Source: Hydrogenophaga sp. IBVHS1 (lineage in GTDB: Bacteria > Pseudomonadota > Gammaproteobacteria > Burkholderiales > Burkholderiaceae_C). From it: DNA of 64,000 nucleotides. Within the stretch, counting starts at the first letter, position 1, and each line of letters opens with the position of its first letter. Of the stretch, positions 16,415-24,472 are shown piece after piece. The notes under the pieces are model-generated. The model did no database searches. It had not been told where the DNA came from and worked only from the letters and a program-made list of their open reading frames with translations. A program made the position numbers and the translations under genes. The stretch lies in the NCBI RefSeq assembly GCF_002127265.1, contig NZ_NFUU01000003.1, positions 567,055-631,054 of the forward strand, written 5' to 3'.

Positions 16415-17890
16415 TCAGAAGCCGATCGTGGCCGTCAGGCCGATGCCACCCATGGCCATCAGCGTGACCCAGCTGAAGGGGTCGCGCAGAGCGAATTGCA
16501 GCGGGTCTTCTCCGCGCAGTTCACGCCGCCCGGTCTTGAGCCAGATGCGCATGATCCACAGCAGCAGAACGGGCGCTGCGGCCCACAGCCACTCGGGCTG
16601 GCGGTAAAGCGCCAGGCTGTTCTGGCTGTCGATGTAGAGCGTGAGCACCATCACCGCCAGGAACCCGCTGGCCATGCCCATGGCGCGCAGCGAAGACAGG
16701 TCGCGCGGCTGGTAGCCCCGGCCAGGCGCGAGCGTGGTATTGCCGTCGTCCAGTTCTTCCAGCTCGGCGCAGCGCTTGACGAGCGCGAGGCTCAGGAACA
16801 GGAAGATCGAGATTGCGAGCAGCCAGTTGGAGAGGTCGACCCCGGCGGCCACTGCGCCCGCGCCGATGCGCAGCGTGTACAGGCCTGAAAGCACCAGCAC
16901 GTCGATGAGGGCCAGCCGCTTGAGCACCATGGAATAGGCCAGCGTGGTCGCGGTGTAAGCCAGCAGCAGTGCGGCGAATGCGGTGGAGACGGCGAACGCC
17001 AGCACGAATGCCAGCACCATCATCACGACGCCCAGCAGGACGGCCGTGGGAATGGCGATGGCGGCCGAAGCCAGAGGGCGGTGGCGCTTGATGCGGTGCA
17101 CCCGGTCGTTGGGCAGGTCCAGCAGGTCGTTGAACAGGTAGGTGGCCGAGGCGCACAGGCCAAAGGCGACGAAGGCCAGCGCCACCATGGCCCAACGGTG
17201 AGGGTCCAGCGAGTGTGCGGCCAGCAAGGGCACAAACAGCAGCGCGTTTTTGGACCACTGCTTGAGGCGGATGGCGCGCAACACCGTGAGCAGGCTCAGG
17301 GGCACGCGGTCGAACACGCGAGCCTGGGCGTGAATCTTTTGCAGGCGTTCGATCACCGAAGGCGGCGCATTTACCGCCACCGCCTGCGAACTGCCTTCCC
17401 ACACCGCCAGATCGTCGCGACTGTTGCCCGCATAGGCCCATCGGTCGTGGCCGCTGGCGCGCGCGTGCGCCTCGATCGCCGCGCGCTTGTGACGCCGGCT
17501 CAGGTTGAGGCCATCGCCCCGCGCATTGGTGCCCAGCGCGTCCTGAAACAGCTTGAGGTGCGCCGCCACCTCGCGCACGATGCGCACGTCTGCCGCACTG
17601 GCCAGCACCAGCGGGCGGCCGCGCGCGCGCTCCTCGCGCAGGAACTGCACGAAGCGCTCGTTGTACGGCAGGCGCGCCGGGTCGGGGCGCACCGCACCGG
17701 CCAGGCGCTGCTTGAACCCGGCCTTGCCCAGCAGCAGCCAGGCCAGCATGCGCAGCAGGTTGAACGGGTTGCGCCGGATGAACAGCATCACCGACTCGTA
17801 CAGCGTGTCGCTGGGCGTGAGGGTGCCGTCCAGGTCCACATACAGTGGACAGGTTTCGGAAGCGGGGACGTTGGCGGCGAAAGGCGTCAA
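16415..17890 (-). CDS. HAD phosphatase-UbiA prenyltransferase fusion
   Basis: The 491-residue protein joins two enzymes. Residues 15-190 form a HAD phosphatase (DLDGT nucleophile loop with D19 and D21, LASAA near 96-100, GNSRDD 155-160). Residues about 200-491 form a UbiA-type membrane prenyltransferase with the Asp-rich motif NDLLDLPND (254-262). The nearest characterised relatives are decaprenyl-phosphate phosphoribosyltransferases, which attach phosphoribose to a polyprenyl phosphate; a phosphatase then gives polyprenyl-phosphoryl-ribose. The fused HAD could supply that phosphatase step. It is the first gene of a cluster with the small carrier and GT39. Confidence 0.85.
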   Translation of the reverse strand: MTPFAANVPASETCPLYVDLDGTLTPSDTLYESVMLFIRRNPFNLLRMLAWLLLGKAGFKQRLAGAVRPDPARLPYNERFVQFLREERARGRPLVLASAADVRIVREVAAHLKLFQDALGTNARGDGLNLSRRHKRAAIEAHARASGHDRWAYAGNSRDDLAVWEGSSQAVAVNAPPSVIERLQKIHAQARVFDRVPLSLLTVLRAIRLKQWSKNALLFVPLLAAHSLDPHRWAMVALAFVAFGLCASATYLFNDLLDLPNDRVHRIKRHRPLASAAIAIPTAVLLGVVMMVLAFVLAFAVSTAFAALLLAYTATTLAYSMVLKRLALIDVLVLSGLYTLRIGAGAVAAGVDLSNWLLAISIFLFLSLALVKRCAELEELDDGNTTLAPGRGYQPRDLSSLRAMGMASGFLAVMVLTLYIDSQNSLALYRQPEWLWAAAPVLLLWIMRIWLKTGRRELRGEDPLQFALRDPFSWVTLMAMGGIGLTATIGF

Positions 17891-17957
17891 GCGGTGGGTC
17901 CGTGAAAGGGTGGACCGATTTTAGGGGTCGGTCCCCGATTCAGCAGCCGGGCACCGC

Positions 17958-18356
17958 TCAGCTGGGTGCGTTGCGCAGCGCGGGCGGTGTTTTGACCCGA
18001 CCTGCGAGCCAGTGCAAGGCGACCGCTGGCACCAGCAGACACAGCATGCCCAGCCCCCACCCGGTCCACATCAGCGGCGCGACCCAGTCGATCAGGCTGG
18101 TGGTGGAGGGCAGCACCTGGACAAGCCACTGCACCAGATCGAGCCAGGCCGCCTGCAGCGACTGCACCCAGGCCGGGTCGACCCACAACGCCGCCCACGC
18201 AGGCACGGGCCATTGCCCAGCCGCCGCAGCCACCTCGCCGGCCTGGCCCGTGGCACCCAGCCCGAGCAGCCACCGGGTGACCGAGACCGAGAGAGCCACC
18301 AGGCCGGTCCAGCCGGCGGCCAGAAAGGCGAACACGGCCCAGACCAGTGCCTTCAT
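17958..18356 (-). CDS. Hypothetical membrane protein downstream of TerB-like gene
   Basis: The 132-residue protein has an N-terminal hydrophobic helix (VWAVFAFLAAGWTGLVAL) and a C-terminal one (LMWTGWGLGMLCLLVPAVALHWLAG). The amphipathic, tryptophan-rich segment between them looks suited to lie along a membrane. No known domain is evident. Its start overlaps the stop of the TerB-like gene (ATGA), so the two are coupled and their products probably act together. Confidence 0.68.
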   Translation of the reverse strand: MKALVWAVFAFLAAGWTGLVALSVSVTRWLLGLGATGQAGEVAAAAGQWPVPAWAALWVDPAWVQSLQAAWLDLVQWLVQVLPSTTSLIDWVAPLMWTGWGLGMLCLLVPAVALHWLAGRVKTPPALRNAPS

Positions 18357-18757
18357 GACAGCGCTCCCGCCGGCTGCAGGCGCCAGGCGCGCGTGAGGGC
18401 GTCGAGCAGGGCCGCTTCGCCATCGGCCTCGTGGCCGTCGGCCTGCACCACGGCGTGGCACAGGTCCACGATGCGGGCGCGCAGCGCGGGGTCGCGCACT
18501 TCGTTCAGCAGTTGCTGGCGGCTGCCTTCATCCATGCGGGCCGAGCCAGTCCACTCGCCATGGGCCGCTGCAAGCAGGTCGGTGCAGAAAGTTTCGATCA
18601 CTTCCTTGAACGCCTCGGGCGACAGCCCGAGCTGCCGTGAGGCGTTCAGCCTGTCGAGTGCGCGCAATTCGGTGAACGAGTAGTTGCCGTCGGCTACCAG
18701 GGCCATGGCCAGCAGGCGGGCGGCGGCCTGGGGGCTGTCGTTCGGGTAGGAGCGCAT
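18353..18757 (-). CDS. TerB-like (tellurite resistance fold) protein
   Basis: The 134-residue all-helical protein has the TerB pattern: an early helix with ADG followed by acidic residues (ALVADGNYSFTELRALD), and a matching half later (AVVQADGHEADGEAALLDAL). TerB-like domains bind metals on acidic loops and often couple to membrane partners. Overlap with a membrane-protein gene supports a membrane-associated two-protein module. It is divergent from the NhaR-like regulator. Confidence 0.72.
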   Translation of the reverse strand: MRSYPNDSPQAAARLLAMALVADGNYSFTELRALDRLNASRQLGLSPEAFKEVIETFCTDLLAAAHGEWTGSARMDEGSRQQLLNEVRDPALRARIVDLCHAVVQADGHEADGEAALLDALTRAWRLQPAGALS

Positions 18758-18879
18758 GGTCGTGTCCTTTCAGAGAGAGGTTGTTGGCGTGCCCGTTGGG
18801 GCGAAGCCGCGAGTCTAAGGGTGCAACTGGATCGGAAAAAGCAGAAAATCAAGGAACAACTATCACTAAAAACCGAACC

Positions 18880-19767
18880 ATGATTCAGGAACTCAACTAC
18901 AAGCACCTGTACTACTTCTGGGTCGCTGCCAAGGAAGGCGGCATGTCGCATGCGGCGGCGCGGCTCGGCATGGCGGTGCAGACCGTCAGCGCCCAGGTGC
19001 GGCTGCTGGAACAGTCGCTGGGGCATGCCTTGTTCAAGCCCGCCGGGCGGGGCCTGGTGCTCACCGAGGCGGGGCGCATCGCGCTGGAGCGGGCGGAGCA
19101 GATCTTCCAGCTCGGCGAGCAACTGCACGCCGCGTTGGGCGAGGCCGCGAGCCAGACGCGCGTGCGCCTGGTGGTGGGCATCTCCGACGGCCTGCCCAAG
19201 CTGGCCGTGCGCGATCTGCTCGCGCCCGCGCTGGCCGAGCCGAACCTTCGCCTGCACTGCCACGAAGACGACTTCGAGGACCTGCTGGCCGACCTCGCAT
19301 TGCACCGGCTCGACGTGGTGCTGTCCGACCGGCCAGCGCCCGCCAATCCCAACCTTCGGCTGTACAGCCACGCGCTGGGCTCGTCGCCTTTGGGCTGGTA
19401 CGCACCACGGGATTTGCTGGCACAGGCGCGCCGCGACTTTCCGCAAAGCCTGTCGCAGGTGCCGGTGCTGCTGCCCACAGCACATTCGTCTGTGCGCCTG
19501 CGCATCGACCAGTGGTTCGAGCGCCATGGTGTGGTGCCGCGCGTGGTGGGCGAGTTCGAGGACAGCGCTTTGCTCGCGACCTTCGGCGCTTCGGGCATGG
19601 GCGTGTTTCCCGCCGCTGAGCGCATGCGCGATGCCCTCGCGCGGGGCTATGGGCTGAAGTGGTTCGCTCCCTGCGAGGGTGTGCAGGAGCACTTTTATGC
19701 GATTGGCACCGCCCGTAAGGTGCAGCACCCGCTGGTGCAGCGCTTGCTCAGTGCACCGCCCGCCTGA
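18880..19767 (+). CDS. NhaR-like LysR-family transcription regulator
   Basis: The 295-residue protein has an N-terminal helix-turn-helix (MIQELNYKHLYYFWVAAKEG, then ARLGMAVQTVSAQVRLLEQSLG), which is the distinctive NhaR subfamily opening. The substrate-binding domain contains VGISDGLPKLAVRDLL and GASGMGVFPAAERM. NhaR activates Na+/H+ antiporter genes in enterobacteria, but no antiporter lies nearby. The ATG at 18880 gives the family N-terminus. Its last 20 nt overlap the convergent Pr6Pr gene. Confidence 0.86.
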   Translation: MIQELNYKHLYYFWVAAKEGGMSHAAARLGMAVQTVSAQVRLLEQSLGHALFKPAGRGLVLTEAGRIALERAEQIFQLGEQLHAALGEAASQTRVRLVVGISDGLPKLAVRDLLAPALAEPNLRLHCHEDDFEDLLADLALHRLDVVLSDRPAPANPNLRLYSHALGSSPLGWYAPRDLLAQARRDFPQSLSQVPVLLPTAHSSVRLRIDQWFERHGVVPRVVGEFEDSALLATFGASGMGVFPAAERMRDALARGYGLKWFAPCEGVQEHFYAIGTARKVQHPLVQRLLSAPPA

Positions 19768-20377
19768 GACGCCAGCGCGCCACGGCGACGAACGCCAGGC
19801 CCATGACCAGAAACACCACCAGCAGGCCGATGGCGTTCAGCAGTGTTTGCCGATAGCCCAGCACGGTCACGTCGATGAAGGGATAGGGGTAGCTTTGCAG
19901 CCAGTGTCCGCGCACCAGCGCGTAAACCAGGTAGACCATGGGCCAGGCCGCCCACGTCAGCGGCGCATGCCATGCGTGGCGCACGGGCGGCACCGCCAGC
20001 CACCAGTGCAGCAGGCACAGCAGCGGTGTGATGTAGTGCAGCGTCACGTCGGCCAGCCATTGCAGGCCTTGCGGGTTCCACACATGACGCAGCAGCAGGT
20101 GGTAGGCCAGCCCCACCAGCGCGATGCTCACCGCCACTCCGGTGGCCACACCGGGTGACCGGAACCAGCGCGTCGGCAGCGAAAGGCTCACGGCCACCAG
20201 AAGGTTGGTGAGCACGGTGAAGTAGCCGAGGTAGATGACCAGCGCGCCGGGCACAGTGCCCCCCTGTGACAGCACCAGGCGGATCGTCAAGGCCAGTTGC
20301 AGCACCACCCCGAACCAGGCCACCACGGCCACCAGTCGGGTAAACGTGGGATGGCGCCAGCGCGTCTCGGCGTTCAA
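19748..20377 (-). CDS. Pr6Pr-family membrane protein
   Basis: The 209-residue protein has six predicted helices and the Pr6Pr/FAR-17a-like pattern: GYFTVLTNLLVAVSL, LLRHVWNPQGLQWLADVTLHYITPLL and YPYPFIDVTVLGY. The family is widespread and functionally undefined in bacteria; animal relatives hydrolyse branched fatty-acid esters through a conserved Thr and His. The His in TLHYITP and Thr/Asn in FTVLTNLL may correspond. It is convergent with, and overlaps, the NhaR-like gene. Confidence 0.82.
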   Translation of the reverse strand: MNAETRWRHPTFTRLVAVVAWFGVVLQLALTIRLVLSQGGTVPGALVIYLGYFTVLTNLLVAVSLSLPTRWFRSPGVATGVAVSIALVGLAYHLLLRHVWNPQGLQWLADVTLHYITPLLCLLHWWLAVPPVRHAWHAPLTWAAWPMVYLVYALVRGHWLQSYPYPFIDVTVLGYRQTLLNAIGLLVVFLVMGLAFVAVARWRLRRAVH

Positions 20378-20389
20378 GCTGTTGCCCGA

Positions 20390-21589
20390 TCAGGGTCTGA
20401 CTTCGTCGCTGGGGGCGTCGGTCGACGGTGCTGCCGCCGTGGCTTCGGCGTGTGCAGCGGCGGCGGAAGCGGCTGCTGCCCGCGCCCGCGTGGTGGTCTG
20501 GATGCCCCAGATGGCCACGAACATCGCGGCGATCACCGGGCCGACCACGAAGCCGTTGATGCCCATCACCGCAATGCCGCCGATGGTGCTGATCAGCACC
20601 AGGTAGTCAGGCATGCCGGTGTCCTTGCCCACCAGCAGCGGGCGAAGCAGGTTGTCGACCAGTCCGATCACCATCACGCCATAGGCCACCAGCGCCGCGG
20701 CCCAGACGGTCTCGCCGGAAGCGAACAGCCAGATCGCCACCGGGCCCCAGACCAGCCCCGCACCCACAGCGGGAAGCAGTGAGAGGATCGCCATGAGCAC
20801 CGCCCAGAGCAGCGCGGCGTTGATGCCGATCACCCAGAACGCAATGCCGCCGAGTGCACCCTGCACCAGCGCCACCACCAGGTTGCCCTTGACGGTGGCT
20901 CGCAGCACGGTGCCGAACTGTTGCAGCAGTTCCTGCTTGTCTTCGGGTGGCAAGGGGATGGCGGTGCGGATGGCGCGCACGATCGACGTGCCGTCGCGCA
21001 CCAGGAAGAAAGCCAGGTACAGCGCGACGAACAGGCTGACGACGATGCCCAGCACGTCCTGGCCGAAGTTCACGGTCTGCGAGGCGATGATCTGACTGCC
21101 CTGGGTGAGCGCCTCGGTGAGCTTGCGCACCAGCAGGTCGAAATTGCCCAGCCCGAAGCGGGCCAGCAGGTCATTGATCCACTCGGGCAGCGCGTTGAAG
21201 ATGCCCCGCAAGGTGTCGGCCGGCCGAAGCTCACCCGATTCGATGCGCTCATAGAGCTGGGCCGCTTCACGCGCCAGCGAGGCACCCACCAGCACCGCCG
21301 GCAGCACCACCACCACCAGGGCGGCGAGCATCGTGGTGAGCGCCGCCAGGTTGCGGCGCTGCTTCATGCGCGGCAACAGCCAGCGGTTGAGCGGCGCAAA
21401 CAGCAGCGCGATGATCACGCCCCAGAGCACGGTGCCGTAGAACGGCAGCAGGATCCAGACGAACGCGGCCGACACGCCCACCAGCAGCACCCGCAACATC
21501 AGGGAACCCGAAATCGCCGCCATCGGTGGTGGCGCAACGGACGTCACGCTGGTCGTTGGTTTTGGGGGGTCCTGGATGGGGTCGGTCAT
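20390..21589 (-). CDS. AI-2E family (PerM/TqsA-like) transporter
   Basis: The 399-residue protein has about eight helices in the order of AI-2E transporters. It has paired N-terminal helices, a soluble middle (AREAAQLYERIESGELRPA, GIFNALPEWINDLLARFG) and conserved LSLLPAVGAGLVWGP and DNLLRPLLVGKDTGMPDYLVLISTIGG. The tail is Ala/Glu/Pro-rich and disordered. Family members include autoinducer-2 exporters and Na+/H+ antiporters, so the substrate is not assignable. The start at 21589 (MTDPIQDP) follows from loss of character further upstream. Confidence 0.9.
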   Translation of the reverse strand: MTDPIQDPPKPTTSVTSVAPPPMAAISGSLMLRVLLVGVSAAFVWILLPFYGTVLWGVIIALLFAPLNRWLLPRMKQRRNLAALTTMLAALVVVVLPAVLVGASLAREAAQLYERIESGELRPADTLRGIFNALPEWINDLLARFGLGNFDLLVRKLTEALTQGSQIIASQTVNFGQDVLGIVVSLFVALYLAFFLVRDGTSIVRAIRTAIPLPPEDKQELLQQFGTVLRATVKGNLVVALVQGALGGIAFWVIGINAALLWAVLMAILSLLPAVGAGLVWGPVAIWLFASGETVWAAALVAYGVMVIGLVDNLLRPLLVGKDTGMPDYLVLISTIGGIAVMGINGFVVGPVIAAMFVAIWGIQTTTRARAAAASAAAAHAEATAAAPSTDAPSDEVRP

Positions 21590-21644
21590 GGGGTCCGTGG
21601 GAAGTGGAAGTCGCGCCAAGTATGCGGCAGGCGGCGGCCTCCAG

Positions 21645-22709
21645 TCAGGGGCCATCGCGCAGGAATCTTTCGATCGATGACTTGTCGCCAGGGCGCTGGA
21701 ACACGATCATCACCGCCAGCACCGGCCCCTCCTGTGCCGCCTTCACGCGCCGGTAGTCCGGCATCACGCAGCCGTTGTGGCGTTCGCCCTCCTGCTCGGA
21801 GTTCCCCATGGCGATGTAGTTGGGTTGGCCGACATCGTTGCGGTAAAGCGCGAAGTGCACCCGGGTGCGGGGCACGGGCACCGGGAGGTTGAAGCCGTCG
21901 GGGCGAAACGTGATGGTGAACTCCGTGCTGGGTGCACCGCTCACATCGGGCCTGTGCTCGGCCATCCGCCGCTGGCCATCGGCGTCGACCCAGTGCAGGC
22001 GCAAATGGGGCGTGCCTTCGCGGGCGGACCACAGCAGGTGAAGGTCTGCGCCATTCATGCAGTAGCGCGGGTGGGTGCGCCCGGTCATGTCTTCCCAGAG
22101 CTCGCCCACGCGCTCGTCTACCCGCACCAGCCGCAGGCCCGGCGGCGCCAGCAGCGCCTGGGAAAACACCGCGCCCGCCGACGGCAGCTGGAATTGCCGA
22201 ACGGGTTGCACCGCATGCGCCAGCGCGATGGGTGGACCCGGGTCGCGCGGGTTGTCCTGCAGGTGGCGCGCGGCCTTTTGCAGCGGCTCCACGGCGAGGA
22301 ACACGGCCCACGCCGGCACGGCGAGCACCAGCAGGCCACTGAGCGAAAGTGCCACGCACTCCCCCACGGTCAACGCGGGGTTCTGCAAGCGCCCCAGCCC
22401 CAGGTGGGTGCCGAACCAGATCAGCGGCGCCACCGTGAGAAGCAGCCCGTAGAAAACCGCCAGACCCTCCATGCCCGACACAGAGTTCGCTGGCAAGAGC
22501 ACGGCCAGGGCGGCGACCGGGCCTGCCACCAGCGAAGCGACACGCACCACCAGCCAGCTGCCCCCCTTGCCCTGTGCGCGCATGAATCGATGCTCCAGCC
22601 AGAGCACAAGCCCGATCAGCGTGACCACCACAGCGGCGGCGATCGTCCAGTCCCGCTGCGTCTGTGCAGGCAGGGCGGTCAGGGCACCAATCAGTTGCAA
22701 CGGGTCCAT
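21645..22709 (-). CDS. Hypothetical membrane protein with C-terminal soluble domain
   Basis: The 354-residue protein has about four membrane helices in the first 150 residues, then a soluble region of about 200 residues (for example GRTHPRYCMNGADLHLLWSA, RTRVHFALYRNDVGQPNYIA and PDYRRVKAAQEG). No domain is recognised. The ATG at 22709 is used rather than a TTG 6 nt earlier. It sits between the AI-2E transporter gene and a LuxR-type regulator on the same strand, with 36-55 bp gaps, so co-transcription is possible. Confidence 0.68.
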   Translation of the reverse strand: MDPLQLIGALTALPAQTQRDWTIAAAVVVTLIGLVLWLEHRFMRAQGKGGSWLVVRVASLVAGPVAALAVLLPANSVSGMEGLAVFYGLLLTVAPLIWFGTHLGLGRLQNPALTVGECVALSLSGLLVLAVPAWAVFLAVEPLQKAARHLQDNPRDPGPPIALAHAVQPVRQFQLPSAGAVFSQALLAPPGLRLVRVDERVGELWEDMTGRTHPRYCMNGADLHLLWSAREGTPHLRLHWVDADGQRRMAEHRPDVSGAPSTEFTITFRPDGFNLPVPVPRTRVHFALYRNDVGQPNYIAMGNSEQEGERHNGCVMPDYRRVKAAQEGPVLAVMIVFQRPGDKSSIERFLRDGP

Positions 22710-22745
22710 GGGCAAGCGGCAAGTGGCGACGACGGCATCGTACGC

Positions 22746-23879
22746 TCAGTGCGGCATGGACAGATCGCGCAACAGGCGCGAGAGCAGCTGTGACTGGCTT
22801 TGCACGCCCACCTTGATGAAGACCCGCTTGAGGTTCGTGCGCGCCGATTCGTAGGTGGTGCCGGCCGCCTGAGCCGCGTGTCGCAGGTTCAGGCCATTGA
22901 GCAGGCCCAGCACCAGCCGCACCTCCGAAGGCGTGCAACCGTAGTGCTGGCGCAGCAAACCGGGGGCAGCCGGGTCGTTCACCTCCGTGCGGGTCACGGT
23001 GAGCACGGCCAGGGCGCGGCGCGGCAGGTAGCGGCCGGCATCCACCCTGGCCGGTGTGGCCTGCAGGTTCAAGCTGATAGTCCCTTGCCGCAGCAGCACG
23101 GCGGGCCGGGTCACCGCAGCGTCTTGCATGGGTGAAATCGCTCCTGCCACCAGCGCACGCAGGTGCGGCAGCGTCTGAGCCGAGGTCGTGGACAGCCGGC
23201 CCTCACGCAGCCGCAGACCGATGCCGGCGCGCAGCAACGCCTCCATGGCGCGGTTCGCATGGACCACGCGCAGGTCCGCATCCACCAGCGCCACACCGTG
23301 GGGCAGAGCGTCCAGCGCAGACATCTCCAGGCCCGACGCCTCTGCGCGTTCGAGCCGCACCGCCATGCGCAGCGCGCGCGTCATGTGGCGACTCAGGCGC
23401 TCGAACGCGCTCACTTCGCTCCGGTCGAACGTGGGCATGTCGGGCGAGCGCAGGAGGGTGACGTTGGCCACCACGCCTTCTTCGGCGAGCAGTGTGTTGC
23501 CCAGCGTGTAGCGGAAATCCTGCGGGCGCATCCACTCGTTGTAGTACGTCGACCGGTAGAGGGCCTCGTCGCCGCGCAGGAAGGTGTGCAGGCGTTCGTT
23601 GGTGCGCACCACACCCGGGCGGTGCAGACGCTCGCTGAGTTCGATCCACGGGTTGTCCGGTGCGAAGTACAGCGCGTCGAACTCAAGCAGCCAGCGCGGC
23701 GCGATGCCCTCGAGGGCCACGGGCCGAATGCGCCCCGTGGGCTTGTCCAGAAAGTAGAAGGTCTGCCCGTTGGATGGAAACGCCTCGGCCGCCAGCCGCA
23801 TGGCATCGGCCCACGCACCCGGCTCGAACACCGTGCGGTAGACGGTGTCGGTCAGCGACTCTTCCAGATCGGCTCGCAT
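22746..23879 (-). CDS. LuxR-family helix-turn-helix regulator
   Basis: The 377-residue protein has an N-terminal sensory half without a clear named domain, a short PAS-like segment near 210-290 (LPHGVALVDADLRVVHANRAM) and a C-terminal LuxR HTH (about 315-370: YGCTPSEVRLVLGLLNGLNL, TYESARTNLKRVFIKVGV). The start at 23879 gives MRADLEESLTDTVYRTVFEP, a typical opening for this Burkholderiales class. It is divergent from a small membrane-protein gene. The gap between them carries a perfect CTCCCA-TT-TGGGAG palindrome that may be its operator. Confidence 0.86.
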   Translation of the reverse strand: MRADLEESLTDTVYRTVFEPGAWADAMRLAAEAFPSNGQTFYFLDKPTGRIRPVALEGIAPRWLLEFDALYFAPDNPWIELSERLHRPGVVRTNERLHTFLRGDEALYRSTYYNEWMRPQDFRYTLGNTLLAEEGVVANVTLLRSPDMPTFDRSEVSAFERLSRHMTRALRMAVRLERAEASGLEMSALDALPHGVALVDADLRVVHANRAMEALLRAGIGLRLREGRLSTTSAQTLPHLRALVAGAISPMQDAAVTRPAVLLRQGTISLNLQATPARVDAGRYLPRRALAVLTVTRTEVNDPAAPGLLRQHYGCTPSEVRLVLGLLNGLNLRHAAQAAGTTYESARTNLKRVFIKVGVQSQSQLLSRLLRDLSMPH

Positions 23880-23919
23880 GGGCGCGGATGGATGGAATGG
23901 CGTTGGATGGCGTGCAGCG

Positions 23920-23933
23920 CTCCCATTTGGGAG
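23920..23933 (+). promoter_or_regulatory. CTCCCA-TT-TGGGAG palindrome, candidate activator site
   Basis: A perfect 6-bp inverted repeat with a 2-nt centre, followed by ATGCGC. A TACGCT (-10-like) hexamer begins 23 nt after the palindrome, pointing toward the gene at 24049. An analogous palindrome with the same spacing to a -10-like element occurs at 59955. The divergent LuxR-type regulator is the obvious candidate binder. Confidence 0.45.
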
Positions 23934-24048
23934 ATGCGCACGGCTCGGGACTTTTCTACGCTTGGCCCGTCCCCGCATTCTGGAGCGTCCTGGCGATACC
24001 CGCCAGCCTTTCCACCGCCTTTTCCCACTTTTGAATTCAGGAGCAGCC

Positions 24049-24468
24049 ATGGCCTTGACCACTTTGTCCGGCACCGTCACCGGCATTCGCCACTCCACCG
24101 AAACCGTGGGGCAGATCGGGAAGAACGGCGGGTCCGTCCAGACCGGCCAGGTAATGGCCTTCCGGGTCGATGAGCGTTCCGCGCAGATCAAGCTCAAGGA
24201 CATGCCCGATCTGCGCGACGGCGAACGCGTCACGCTGGCCGGCCGCACCAAAAACGGCACCTTCCGCGCACTCGCCTTGCGCAACGACCAGACGCGCGCG
24301 GTGTACGCCACGGCGGCCTGGCCCGGCTACGTCATAGGCGCCATCCTGGTCATCCTCGGCATTCCGCTGAGCCTCATGATCATCGGCCTGCCGTTCCTGG
24401 TGGTCGGCCTCTACACGCTGTACCAGGCCTACAGCTACGCGCGGGCGGAGAAGATGTTGCAGGTTTGA
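24049..24468 (+). CDS. Small membrane protein of unknown function
   Basis: The 139-residue protein has a soluble N-terminal half that reads like a small beta-barrel (LSGTVTGIRHSTETVGQIG, AQIKLKDMPDLRDGERVTLAG). Two hydrophobic helices follow near 92-130 (GYVIGAILVILGIPLSLMII, then FLVVGLYTLYQAY). ATG 24049 is preceded by CAGGAG. It is monocistronic and divergent from the LuxR-type regulator, whose putative operator lies about 120 bp upstream. I do not recognise a family. Confidence 0.7.
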   Translation: MALTTLSGTVTGIRHSTETVGQIGKNGGSVQTGQVMAFRVDERSAQIKLKDMPDLRDGERVTLAGRTKNGTFRALALRNDQTRAVYATAAWPGYVIGAILVILGIPLSLMIIGLPFLVVGLYTLYQAYSYARAEKMLQV

Positions 24469-24472
24469 CGCT

